Shown here: positions 1 through 7,889 of the stretch, piece after piece
Numbering within the stretch: position 1 is the first letter of the stretch
Layout of the letters: every line of letters begins with the position of its first letter
Assembly (NCBI GenBank): GCA_035528235.1
Contig: DATKZB010000196.1
Location: 1 to 43,779, forward strand
Source of the DNA: DATKZB01 sp035528235
GTDB taxonomy: Bacteria > Planctomycetota > Phycisphaerae > FEN-1346
Length of the DNA stretch: 43,779 nucleotides
Direction: 5' to 3'
Notes under the pieces: generated by a model
Database searches by the model: none
What the model was told of the DNA's origin: nothing
What the model saw: only the letters and a program-made list of their open reading frames with translations
Translations under genes and position numbers: made by a program

Positions 1-226
1 CGGCGACGAGCACGTTAGCGTATCGGCGACGAGCACGATAGCGTATCGGCGATGAGCAAGTTAGCGTATCGGCGATGGGCAAGTTAGCGTATCGGCGATG
101 GGCAAGTTAGCGTATCGGCGATGAGCACGTTAGCGTATCGGCGATGAGCACGTTAGCGTATCGGCGATGGGCACGTTAGCGTATCGGCGATGGGCAAGTT
201 AGCGTATCGGCGATGGGTGAGTTAGC
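1..226. repeat. 23-bp tandem repeat, about ten copies
   Basis: Units begin at 1, 24, 47, 70, 93, 116, 139, 162, 185 and 208. The core reads cggcgatgRgcaMgttagcg followed by tat. Variation is limited to a few columns (c/t at base 7, a/g at 9, c/a at 13), and the last unit is truncated and diverged. The period is not a multiple of three, so it is not a coding repeat, and there are no spacers, so it is not CRISPR. The array probably continues left of the window. Iteron, protein-binding array or slippage product are all possible; I see no replication gene nearby. Confidence 0.95.
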
Positions 227-247
227 CGCCCTGCTTGCAGGGCGCGT
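221..247 (+). repeat. 27-bp hairpin repeat (family A), copy 1
   Basis: A short palindrome with arms GCCCTG and CAGGGC around a cttg loop, inside a 27-bp block that starts gttagccg and ends gcgcgt. The same block occurs twice on the opposite strand at 32748-32774 and 32786-32812, differing at only two positions that change together (T-A pair here, G-C pair there). The block follows directly on the last 23-bp tandem unit and ends about 50 bp before the chosen start of the ABC ATPase gene. Confidence 0.8.
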
Positions 248-295
248 GTGGGGCTGGCGAATACGCCCGGCGACCGGGGCGTCCAAACGGTGAAC

Positions 296-941
<646 letters not shown>

Positions 942-964
<23 letters not shown>

Positions 965-1676
965 GCCGGCGGCGGGCCAGACCGAGGAGTTGCGGCTCCT
1001 CAGGCACGAGCGGATCAGCCTGCGCGCGTGGTTCGTGCCGTTCGGCGCCCTGGTGGCGGTGCTGGCCCTGACGTATTTCCATTGCGGCAAGGGGAGCACG
1101 TGCGCGGGCGTGGCTCTGCTGTTCGGGTACATCAGTTTCGCGTGTACGTTTCTTCCGCTGCCGACCGCCTGGATCATCATCTGGGCGGCGTCCCCGCCGG
1201 AGGGTGGCGGCCTGGGGTTGAACCCCTGGCTGGTCGCCTCCATCGGCGCCGCCGCCACCGCCATCGCCAACATGCACGATTACTACCTCGTGACGTTCCT
1301 CTATCGCTACCAGCCGGTCCGCCAAATCCGCACCACGCGCTGGTACCGGCGGGTGGCGGCGTGGTACAACCGGGCGCCGTTCGGGACGCTGGCGGCGGCG
1401 TCGTTCCTGCCGATCCCGATCGATTTCGTGCGGCTGCTGGCCATCAGCGAGGGGTACAGCCGGGCCAAGTTCGCCCTGGGGTCGCTCGTCGGACGGTGGC
1501 CGCGATACCTCTTCGTCGCGATCCTGGCGGACCAGTTCCGGTTGGGTTGGCAGTGGGTCCTGGGCATCTTGGGGGCGACCGTGGTTTTGGGCCTGTGGCG
1601 CGGCCTGCCGCCGGTCGTGCGGCGCGTGCGCGAGGCGGTGCGCGATAGGCGGTCGGCCAAGGAGGCGTCGGAATGA
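942..1676 (+). CDS. VTT/SNARE-associated-type multi-pass membrane protein
   Basis: Integral membrane protein, 244 aa from the ATG at 942, which overlaps the end of the ABC ATPase gene by 23 bp. About five or six hydrophobic segments are visible (roughly 31-48, 56-80, 95-112, 143-165, 175-195, 203-222). The central part, with a Phe-Leu-Pro-Ile-Pro loop and Gly-Arg-Trp-Pro-Arg before a membrane helix, recalls the VTT (DedA/TMEM41-like) group. Its role is unknown; VTT proteins have been linked to lipid scrambling, which would fit an envelope operon, but that is inference. A longer frame upstream lies wholly within the ATPase gene and is unlikely to be used. The stop overlaps the next start as ATGA. 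Confidence 0.72.
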
Positions 1677-2452
1677 CAATCCGTTGGATGGCGATGCTGG
1701 CGGGCGCATGGATGGCGTGGGCGCCGAGTGTGGCGCGCGGCGAAGAGCCGGTGCCGGCCCCGAAGGTTGAGGAGACCCTGCCGGCCGATGTCGTCGAGGT
1801 GCTCGATAAGATGGACGCCGCCGGCAAGACACTCAAGACGGTGCGCGCCCAGTTCGACTACGAGTTGAACCAGACGCTCTACGACGACACCCAGAAGCGC
1901 AAGGGCAACCTGGTGTACCAGGCGCCGAACCTGCTTCGGTTCGAGTTTACGGACAGGCCCCAAGAGACGTTCGTCTTCGACGGGCGGACGCTCTTCCATA
2001 AGAAGGATGCGACCAGGCAACTCATCATCTGGGAACTGCGGCTGCCGGATGAGCCGCCGGTCGATTCGTTCGAACTCGGCAAGGTGCCCTTCCCCCTGCC
2101 CTTCGGCCAGAAGAAGGAGACGGTGCTCAAACACTTCACCGTGACCCGCGACGCCAAGGAAGAGGCGGCCGACAAGGCCAAGCGGGCCGTCCTGGCCCTG
2201 GTGCCCAAGAAAGACTCGGACCTGGCGCGCGATTACCGGTGCATCCGGCTGTGGGTCGATGCGAAACAGAACCTGCCGACGCGGGCCCGCCTCGAGGACA
2301 CCAGCGAGAACATCACGACGGTCGACTTCCATCACGTCGAGACCAACAAGGACGCCGACGAGAAACAGTTCGGGCGGCCGAAGGTGCCGGACAACTGGGA
2401 GATTATGACCCACGCGAAGGAGCCGGCCGCAGCCCCTGAGAAGAAGCCATAA
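1673..2452 (+). CDS. LolA-like periplasmic outer-membrane lipoprotein carrier
   Basis: Secreted protein of 259 aa. The first ~22 residues form a signal peptide ending near VARG-EE. The mature part follows the LolA/LolB pattern: an N-terminal helix (ADVVEVLDKMDAAGKTLKTV), then beta strands with the LolA-type phrases GNLVYQAPNLLRFEF and FVFDGRTLF, and a C-terminal part ending in a charged Pro/Ala/Lys tail. LolA carries lipoproteins across the periplasm after release by a LolCDE-type ABC transporter, so its place in one overlapping operon with a LolD-type ATPase is informative. The start is fixed by the 4-bp ATGA overlap with the upstream gene. Planctomycete-type LolA-like proteins vary in partner, so the substrate is not certain. 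Confidence 0.78.
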   Translation: MTIRWMAMLAGAWMAWAPSVARGEEPVPAPKVEETLPADVVEVLDKMDAAGKTLKTVRAQFDYELNQTLYDDTQKRKGNLVYQAPNLLRFEFTDRPQETFVFDGRTLFHKKDATRQLIIWELRLPDEPPVDSFELGKVPFPLPFGQKKETVLKHFTVTRDAKEEAADKAKRAVLALVPKKDSDLARDYRCIRLWVDAKQNLPTRARLEDTSENITTVDFHHVETNKDADEKQFGRPKVPDNWEIMTHAKEPAAAPEKKP

Positions 2453-2500
2453 CTCCTTTCGCGACAAGGGATTACGGACTCCGGCTGGTGCGGGAGAAAC

Positions 2501-2524
2501 ATGGTCACCCTTCGGGATGACCAT
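2501..2524. terminator. UUCG-loop hairpin between convergent genes
   Basis: Arms of 10 bases with one mismatch (atggtcaccc and ggatgaccat) close on a C(TTCG)G loop, an unusually stable tetraloop. It sits in the 102-bp gap between the LolA-like gene and the convergent HIT gene, so it may stop transcription from both sides. No clear T-tract follows on the plus strand, and only a short T run follows on the minus strand. Confidence 0.55.
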
Positions 2525-2554
2525 GCCACCCGTCGTTTCGCGTGTGACAGGGCG

Positions 2555-2971
2555 CTACGCGCCGAGCCGGGTCCGGATGGCCTCGGCCTGCTGGGCGAGG
2601 ACCTCGAAGTCGGCCTTCTTGGCGGGCCAGCGATAGCCCAAGCCGTCGCCGGGTCGGCGCGGGATGAGGTGGACGTGGACGTGCGGAACCTCCTGTCCCG
2701 CCACGGCCCCGTTATTCTGAAGGATGTTGATGCCTTGTGCCCCGACGGCTTCCTGGACGGCCCGCGCCAGCACCGGCAGTTGCGCCGCCAGATGCGCGGC
2801 CTCGGCGGCGGGCATCTCGGAAATCATCTCGTAGTGCTTCTTCGGGATGAGCAGCGTGTGGCCGGACGAGATGGGGCCGATGTCCAGGAAGGCCAGGCAC
2901 ACCTCGTCCTCGTAGACCTTCGTGCAGGGGATGTCGCCGGCGGCGATCTTGCAGAAGACGCAATCGGCCAT
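2555..2971 (-). CDS. HIT-family nucleotide-binding hydrolase
   Basis: Histidine-triad protein of 138 aa, probably a purine nucleoside phosphoramidase or dinucleotide hydrolase of the HinT/PKCI type. The triad HVHVHL is at 97-102 (His97, His99, His101), preceded by the family phrase ILQNNGAVAGQEVPH. Cys4 and Cys7 (FCKI) can form half of the zinc site found in this branch. The ATG at 2971 has an AGGAGG ribosome site a few bases upstream; a longer in-frame reading through rplQ is a shadow. It is the last gene of the minus-strand cluster but lies behind the intrinsic terminator at 2997-3032, so it may depend on read-through or a promoter of its own. Confidence 0.93.
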   Translation of the reverse strand: MADCVFCKIAAGDIPCTKVYEDEVCLAFLDIGPISSGHTLLIPKKHYEMISEMPAAEAAHLAAQLPVLARAVQEAVGAQGINILQNNGAVAGQEVPHVHVHLIPRRPGDGLGYRWPAKKADFEVLAQQAEAIRTRLGA

Positions 2972-2996
2972 CAAGCACCTCCTTGCGGCACGGCGC

Positions 2997-3032
2997 AAGA
3001 AAAGGGCGCCCGGCCTGGCGGCCCGGCGCCCT
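2997..3032 (-). terminator. Intrinsic terminator after rplQ
   Basis: On the minus strand an 8-bp stem (AGGGCGCC with GGCGCCCT), a single mismatch, then GGCC/GGCC around a four-base loop, followed at once by TTTTCTT. This is a textbook rho-independent terminator placed four bases after the rplQ stop. It marks the likely end of the S10-spc-alpha transcript. Confidence 0.85.
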
Positions 3033-3036
3033 GGGA

Positions 3037-3432
3037 TTACTTCTTCGCTTTCTTCTCGTCCTTTTCCTTGACGCGTTTGTCGACGAGTTCCAGGCGGCAC
3101 AACTGGCTGGCATCGCCGACGCGCCGCTTGGCCATTTTGACAACGCGGGTGTAGCCGCCGGGGCGCTCGGCGAACCGGGGGGCGATGTCCTCCACCAGTT
3201 TCTTGGCGGCCGCCTCGTTCGCGAGGCGCGACGCCACGCGCCGGCGTGCCGCCAGCGTGCCCTTCCGGGCGGTGGTGATGAGCCGCTCGACGAAGCGCCG
3301 GGCCTCCTTGGCCTTGGGCACGGTGGTCGTAATGGCCTCGTGCTCGATGAGCGCGGCCGCCAGGCTCTTGAGGGTGGCCGCGCGATGGCTGGTGGTCCGA
3401 CCGAGTTTTCGTCCGTGCTTGCGATGCCGCAT
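3037..3432 (-). CDS. rplQ: 50S ribosomal protein L17
   Basis: L17 of the large subunit, near the exit-tunnel region. The start MRHRKHGRKLGR is diagnostic, and the family core (ALIEHEAITTTVPKAKEARR near 27-46, GGYTRVVK near 91-98) is present. Length 131 aa, near the usual 120-130, with a short Lys/Glu-rich tail. It starts two bases after the rpoA stop, so the two are probably translationally coupled. It closes the alpha operon, as in most bacteria. Confidence 0.98.
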   Translation of the reverse strand: MRHRKHGRKLGRTTSHRAATLKSLAAALIEHEAITTTVPKAKEARRFVERLITTARKGTLAARRRVASRLANEAAAKKLVEDIAPRFAERPGGYTRVVKMAKRRVGDASQLCRLELVDKRVKEKDEKKAKK

Positions 3433-3434
3433 CG

Positions 3435-4460
3435 TCAGGCGCTCCCTCCGCCGGCCGTAACACCTTCCAGGTCCATCCCGAGGGAGAGGCCCAGGTCGGC
3501 CAGTTTGCGTTTAACCTCGCGCAGGCTCGTTTTGCCGAAAGACCGGACGGCCAGGAGCTCGTCCTCGCTGAGACGGACGAGTTGACCGACAATCATGATG
3601 TTCTCGGATTCCAGGCAGTTGGAGGCCCGCACGCTGAGTTCGAGTTGGGCGATGGGCATGGCGAGTTTGCGTTCGAGTTCCGAGACGTACTCCTCGGCGC
3701 CGACGGCCACTTCCTCGACCTCGGCCACCTCCGCCGCCAGTTCCTCGCCGGGCTGGAAGTACTCGACGAAGGGGTTGAGGTGCTTGCGCATGATTTTGGC
3801 GGCCTCGACGAGGGCCATGTCGGGCGACACGGTGCCGTTGGTCCAGATTTCCATGAGGAGGCGGTCGTAGTTGGTGCGCTGGCCGACGCGGGTATCCTCG
3901 GTGCGGTACCGGACGCGGACGACGGGCGAGAAGTGGCTGTCGACGGGGATGTAGCCGATCTCCTGGTCGCCCTCGGGGGTGTTCTCCTCGGCGGCGACGT
4001 AGCCGCGGCCCTTCCCGATCCGCAGTTCCATCGCGAAGCGCATCTTCTTCGACAGGGTGCAGATGTGATGGTCGGCGTTGATGATCTCGACGTTCGGGTC
4101 GGTCTGAATCTGACCGGCCGTAACGGGCCCGGGCTCGCTGGCTTCGAGGGTGACGACGCGCGGCTCGTTGCCTTCGAGGCGGACGATGAGGCCCTTGACG
4201 TTGAGGATGATGTCGGTGGCATCCTCGATGACGCCGTCGATGCTGGAGAACTCGTGGAGCACGCCCTCGACCTTGAGGCCGGTAACGGCGGCCCCTTCGA
4301 GGCTGGAGAGCAGAATGCGCCTGAGGCTGTTGCCGATGGTCACGCCGAAACCGCGTTCGAACGGTTCGGCGACGAACTGCCCATAGGTCGGGATCCCCGT
4401 GGTCTGATCCAGGACCACGCGGGTGGGCAACTCGAGGCCCTTCCATCTGATCCGCATCAC
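3435..4460 (-). CDS. rpoA: RNA polymerase alpha subunit
   Basis: Alpha subunit, 341 aa. The N-terminal domain (about 1-235) carries the dimerisation phrase FGVTIGNSLRRILLSSLEGAAV near 34-55, the scaffold for beta and beta-prime. An acidic linker rich in Glu/Val (about 240-258) leads to the C-terminal domain (about 270-330) with helix-hairpin-helix sequence beginning SVRASNCLESENI, the part that touches UP elements and activators. Follows rpsD and precedes rplQ, the normal alpha-operon order. Length is slightly above that of E. coli (329). Confidence 0.99.
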   Translation of the reverse strand: MMRIRWKGLELPTRVVLDQTTGIPTYGQFVAEPFERGFGVTIGNSLRRILLSSLEGAAVTGLKVEGVLHEFSSIDGVIEDATDIILNVKGLIVRLEGNEPRVVTLEASEPGPVTAGQIQTDPNVEIINADHHICTLSKKMRFAMELRIGKGRGYVAAEENTPEGDQEIGYIPVDSHFSPVVRVRYRTEDTRVGQRTNYDRLLMEIWTNGTVSPDMALVEAAKIMRKHLNPFVEYFQPGEELAAEVAEVEEVAVGAEEYVSELERKLAMPIAQLELSVRASNCLESENIMIVGQLVRLSEDELLAVRSFGKTSLREVKRKLADLGLSLGMDLEGVTAGGGSA

Positions 4461-4484
4461 GGTCTTCGCCTCCTGGCCAATGGC

Positions 4485-5117
4485 CTAACGGCTGCAGAAC
4501 TCGACGATCAGTTGCTCATTAAGTTGGATCGAGACGTCCTCCCGTGCGGGCAACGCCTTGACTTCGCCTCGCAGGTTGGCAGGGTCGGCCTCGAGCCACT
4601 GGGGGATGACTCGCCCCTCTTCCTCGGTCAGCCAGTGCTGGACGAGGTCGCGGCTTGTCTTCTTGTCGCGTATCTGGATGACGTCGCCGGCCTTGACCTT
4701 GAGGCTGGGGATTCCGGCGCGGCGGCCGTTCACGTGCACGTGTCCGTGATTGACCAGTTGCCGCGCCGCGTTCCGGCTGGGCGTGAAGCCGAGCCGATAC
4801 ACCACGTTGTCGAGCCGGCGTTCCATCAGAACGAGCAACCGTTCGCCCGTCGACCCCTTGCCGCGCGCGGCCTCCGAAAAATAGCGGCGGAACTGCCGCT
4901 CGAGCACCCCGTAGTACCAGCGGAGTTTCTGCTTCTCGCGCAGACGGATCGCGTAGTCGCTGGGGCGCCGGCGGCGCCAGAAGTGCTGACCCGGGGGCTT
5001 GTTGCGCCACTGCTTCTCGATGGCGCAGCGCGCGGTCTCGCACCGCATGCCCTTCAGGTACAACTTCATTCCGGCCCGACGACATCGTCGGCAAACAGGT
5101 CCTGTGTAGCGTGCCAT
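4485..5117 (-). CDS. rpsD: 30S ribosomal protein S4, zinc-binding form
   Basis: S4, a primary 16S-binding and assembly protein, also a translational repressor in some bacteria. 210 aa from the ATG at 5117 (start MARYTGPVCRRC). Cys9, Cys12, Cys26 and Cys31 form the zinc site of the C-plus version of S4. The S4 RNA-binding domain covers about 98-160 (RRLDNVVYRLGF, then NGHVHVNGRR-type sequence). A longer upstream reading overlaps rpsK and is rejected. Located between rpsK and rpoA as expected. Confidence 0.98.
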   Translation of the reverse strand: MARYTGPVCRRCRRAGMKLYLKGMRCETARCAIEKQWRNKPPGQHFWRRRRPSDYAIRLREKQKLRWYYGVLERQFRRYFSEAARGKGSTGERLLVLMERRLDNVVYRLGFTPSRNAARQLVNHGHVHVNGRRAGIPSLKVKAGDVIQIRDKKTSRDLVQHWLTEEEGRVIPQWLEADPANLRGEVKALPAREDVSIQLNEQLIVEFCSR

Positions 5118-5146
5118 CCGGTGTTCGTACCTCCCAACCCGCCCCT

Positions 5147-5521
5147 CTAGACGCGACGGCGTTTCGGCGGGCGACATCCGTTGTGCGGAATCGGGGTGAC
5201 GTCCTCGATCGCGGTCACCCTCAGGCCGGCGGCCTGCAACGCCGTAATGGCCGACTCCCGACCGCTTCCAGGCCCCTTGACCCTGACCTCGACCTCGTGC
5301 ATCCCCATCTTGATCGCCTTCGCGGCACACGCCTCGGCGGCCCGCTGGGCCGCGAACGGCGTGGACTTACGGCTTCCCTTGAAGCCGATGGTCCCGGCGG
5401 AATCCTGACACAGGACGTTGCCCGTCGGGTCGGTGATCGTGATGATCGTGTTGTTGAAGGTGGCCTTGACATGGACGACGCCCTTGGCCACACTCCGGCG
5501 TATACGTTTCTTCTTAGCCAT
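5147..5521 (-). CDS. rpsK: 30S ribosomal protein S11
   Basis: S11 of the small-subunit platform, contacting mRNA near the E site. 124 aa, beginning MAKKKRIRRSVAKGVVHVKA and ending in the typical basic tail IPHNGCRPPKRRRV. The family phrase FNNTIITITDPTGN is at about 22-35. A GGAG ribosome site precedes the ATG. Order rpsM-rpsK-rpsD is conserved. Confidence 0.98.
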   Translation of the reverse strand: MAKKKRIRRSVAKGVVHVKATFNNTIITITDPTGNVLCQDSAGTIGFKGSRKSTPFAAQRAAEACAAKAIKMGMHEVEVRVKGPGSGRESAITALQAAGLRVTAIEDVTPIPHNGCRPPKRRRV

Positions 5522-5596
5522 CGGTTCTCCGCCTGGGCATCCCCCGGCATGAGGGACACCATCCTTGGGCCGCCGCCTCGGACAGGCGGCCGGCTG

Positions 5597-5980
5597 TTAG
5601 TGCAGTTCCTTGACGCCCTTCTTCCCGGCCACGGTCTTGCGCGGCCCCTTGCGGGTGCGAGCGTTGGTGCGTGTCCGCTGCCCGCGCACGGGCAGCCCGC
5701 GACGGTGCCGTACGCCCCGATACGATCCGATATCGCGCAGGCGGGCGATGTTCTGGAGCACCTGCCGCCGCAGCGCGCCCTCGACGACGTAACTGCGGTC
5801 GAGGACGCTGGCAATGTGGGCGATCTCGTCTTCCGAGAGGTTCTTCATCCGCCCGTTCGGGTCGATCTGCGCCTCCTTGCAGATGGCGAAGGCGCTGGTC
5901 TTGCCGATTCCGTAGATCGCCATCAAGGCGCACCAGGCGACCTTATCGGCGGGTACGTCGACACCGGCAATACGCGGCAT
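5597..5980 (-). CDS. rpsM: 30S ribosomal protein S13
   Basis: S13 of the 30S head, forming bridges to the 50S subunit. 127 aa, start MPRIAGVDVPADK, helix-two-turn-helix part IYGIGKTSAFAICK near 23-36, and the C-terminal tRNA-contacting tail RGQRTRTNARTRKG. A perfect AGGAGG lies inside the last codons of rpmJ, ending nine bases before this ATG, so translation of rpmJ and rpsM is likely coupled. Length is within the family range. Confidence 0.98.
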   Translation of the reverse strand: MPRIAGVDVPADKVAWCALMAIYGIGKTSAFAICKEAQIDPNGRMKNLSEDEIAHIASVLDRSYVVEGALRRQVLQNIARLRDIGSYRGVRHRRGLPVRGQRTRTNARTRKGPRKTVAGKKGVKELH

Positions 5981-5983
5981 GGC

Positions 5984-6115
5984 CTATTTCCTCCTGGCGC
6001 GCATCATCTGGCGCTGCTTGTGGCGCGGGTTGGTGCAGATGACGCGTACCACGCCCGAACGCCGGACGACCTTGCAGTTCTCACAAATCCGTTTGACGCT
6101 GGTCCGTACCTTCAT
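5984..6115 (-). CDS. rpmJ: 50S ribosomal protein L36
   Basis: Tiny ribosomal protein of 43 aa beginning MKVRTSVKRICENCKVV. Cys11, Cys14, Cys27 and His32 give the C-plus zinc-ribbon form of L36. Position between infA and rpmM-type genes (infA, then rpsM) is the conserved one. The true ATG at 6115 follows the infA stop by 41 bp; longer readings upstream are not needed. Confidence 0.97.
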   Translation of the reverse strand: MKVRTSVKRICENCKVVRRSGVVRVICTNPRHKQRQMMRARRK

Positions 6116-6156
6116 AGCCGTCTTCCTCTTTTCGCGGAGCGACTCCCGAGCGGACC

Positions 6157-6372
6157 TCAGCCCGTCCGATAGACGATCCGTCCTTTCCCCAGGTCGTAGG
6201 GCGACAGTTCGACCGTGACCTGGTCGCCCGGCAGGATGCGGATGAAGTGCATCCGCATCCGGCCCGACACGTGCGCCATCACCCGGTGGCCGTTTTCGAG
6301 TTCGACCCGAAAGACGGCGTTGGGCAGCGCCTCGGTGACCTTTCCTTCCAATCGGATGATGTCCTTCGCCAT
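6157..6372 (-). CDS. infA: Translation initiation factor IF-1
   Basis: IF-1, which occupies the 30S A site during initiation. 71 aa, the standard length, made of a single OB fold: start MAKDIIRLEGKVTEALPNA, core MRMHFIRILPGDQVTVELSP, end KGRIVYRTG. A GGGAGG ribosome site lies upstream. The map-infA-rpmJ order is standard for spc-operon tails in many phyla. Confidence 0.98.
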   Translation of the reverse strand: MAKDIIRLEGKVTEALPNAVFRVELENGHRVMAHVSGRMRMHFIRILPGDQVTVELSPYDLGKGRIVYRTG

Positions 6373-6381
6373 CGCTCGGAC

Positions 6382-7179
6382 TCATCCTCCCTTAAGTTGT
6401 CCCGTCCACCGGGTCAGGGGCTCACACCCGTCGCGGCGGACCACCAACGTATCCTCAACATGGGCACACGGTTTTCCGTCTTCCGTCACGACGGTCCAAC
6501 CGTCTTCCTTCTCTCGCACGTTGCGTCGGCCCATGTTGACCATAGGCTCGACGGCAATCGTCATGTTCTCGACGAGCAGAAAATCGTCTCGCATCAGGTC
6601 GCGGCCGACGTAGTTCGGCACGCGGGGTTCCTCCCACATCTCGGAGCCGATGCCGTGGCCGACGTACTCGGTCACGATCGAGAACCCCGCGCCGCTGACC
6701 AGGGCCTCGATGCGGCCGGCCACTGCCGACCAGAGCACGCCGGCACGGGCCTCGCGCCCGGCGACCTCGAGGGCCTCCTCGGTGGTGCGCAACAGTTTAC
6801 GGACCCGCTCGGGCACCTCGCCCACGCCGAACGTCCGAGCGGCATCGGCACACCAGCCGTCCTTCTGGACGCCCACGTCGAGCGACACGACGTCGCCCTC
6901 GGCGATGCACCGCGGCCCCGGTATGCCGTGAACGAGTTCCTCGTTCACCGACACACAAATGTGGCCCGGGTACCTCCGCCCGCCGCGGGGGTGCGGCTGC
7001 CCGTAAAAGAGGGCCTTGCCGCCGCGCTCGGTGATGATGCGGAGGGCCTCGGCGTCGAGTTCGGCCGTCGTGACGCCGGGGCGGGCCATTTCCTGGAGTC
7101 GGACGAGCACCTCGCCCACAATCTGCCCCGCCACCCGCATCTTCTCGATGGCCTCGAGGCTCTTGGGACGAACGCTCAT
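6382..7179 (-). CDS. map: Methionine aminopeptidase, type I
   Basis: Removes the N-terminal Met from nascent proteins. 265 aa from the ATG at 7179. The dinuclear metal ligands Asp101, Asp112, His175, Glu211 and Glu242 can all be placed, as can the substrate His84 (ELVHGIP). There is no N-terminal zinc-finger or SH3-binding extension. It lies in the adk-map-infA arrangement, starting 16 bp after the adk stop. The longer upstream reading overlaps adk and is rejected. Confidence 0.97.
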   Translation of the reverse strand: MSVRPKSLEAIEKMRVAGQIVGEVLVRLQEMARPGVTTAELDAEALRIITERGGKALFYGQPHPRGGRRYPGHICVSVNEELVHGIPGPRCIAEGDVVSLDVGVQKDGWCADAARTFGVGEVPERVRKLLRTTEEALEVAGREARAGVLWSAVAGRIEALVSGAGFSIVTEYVGHGIGSEMWEEPRVPNYVGRDLMRDDFLLVENMTIAVEPMVNMGRRNVREKEDGWTVVTEDGKPCAHVEDTLVVRRDGCEPLTRWTGQLKGG

Positions 7180-7195
7180 GTCGGGCCCAGGCGCG

Positions 7196-7855
7196 TCAGC
7201 CGCGCTCCACCTTATTCTCCAGTTGTGCAAAGAGCCGTGCCCTGACCTCGTCAGGGGTTCCGCTGCCGTCGGTGCGGACAAGCAGCCCGCGCCGGGCGTA
7301 ATAGTCGATGAGCGGCGCCGTGGCCTCTTGGTACGTCGCCAGGCGCTGCCGCACGGTTTTCGGCGTGTCGTCGTCGCGCGTGATGAGGTCGGCCCCACAG
7401 GCGTCGCACTTGCCCTCGACCTTCGGAGGGATGTGCTCCACGTGATACGACCGCCCACAGGCGGGGCACACGCGGCGCCCACTCATCCGCCGGACGATCA
7501 TCCCGGGGTCCACCTCAAGGTAGACCACCGCGTCGAGCGTGGCTGCGGCGTCACCGAGCGCCCGGTCAAGGGCCTCGGCCTGACCCTCGGTCCGAGGGAA
7601 GCCGTCGAGCAGCCACCCCTCGGCACAGTCAGGCGCCTGAAGCCTGCCGACGACGGCCTTGACCGTAATCCCATCGGGCACCAGGGCGCCCGAATCCAGG
7701 TACGACTTAATCTGCCCGCCCAGCGTCGTGCCGCCCGCGATTTCAGCGCGGAAGATGTCGCCGCTCGAAACGTGCGGGATGCCGTACTTGTCCGCGACCG
7801 CCTTGGCCTGGGTTCCTTTTCCGGCCCCCGGCGGCCCCATGAAAACGAGTCGCAA
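7196..7855 (-). CDS. adk: Adenylate kinase, zinc-LID type
   Basis: Converts ATP + AMP to 2 ADP. 219 aa. P-loop GPPGAGKGT at 7-15, AMP-binding Ser/Gly-Asp-Ile-Phe-Arg at about 31-36, the GFPRT motif at 85-89, and a long LID. The LID has Cys130, Cys133, Cys150 and Cys153, the Cys4 zinc site found in many Gram-positive and other lineages rather than the E. coli hydrogen-bond network. Located between secY and map, the usual place. Confidence 0.98.
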   Translation of the reverse strand: MRLVFMGPPGAGKGTQAKAVADKYGIPHVSSGDIFRAEIAGGTTLGGQIKSYLDSGALVPDGITVKAVVGRLQAPDCAEGWLLDGFPRTEGQAEALDRALGDAAATLDAVVYLEVDPGMIVRRMSGRRVCPACGRSYHVEHIPPKVEGKCDACGADLITRDDDTPKTVRQRLATYQEATAPLIDYYARRGLLVRTDGSGTPDEVRARLFAQLENKVERG

Positions 7856-7889
7856 GCTTCTCGCTCCTCTCCCCGCTCTTGACCGCCCG

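Noticed and set aside
1..226. CRISPR array
   Set aside because: Units are directly adjacent with no spacers and no cas genes are present.
248..295. GTG start at 248 for the ABC ATPase
   Set aside because: It abuts the hairpin repeat, lacks a ribosome site, and the added residues are outside the conserved domain; kept only as an alternative.
3582..5150. Open frame of 522 codons antisense to rpoA and rpsD
   Set aside because: Shadow of two certain genes, with Asp/Val/Gly/Leu-rich sequence typical of the opposite strand of GC-rich genes.
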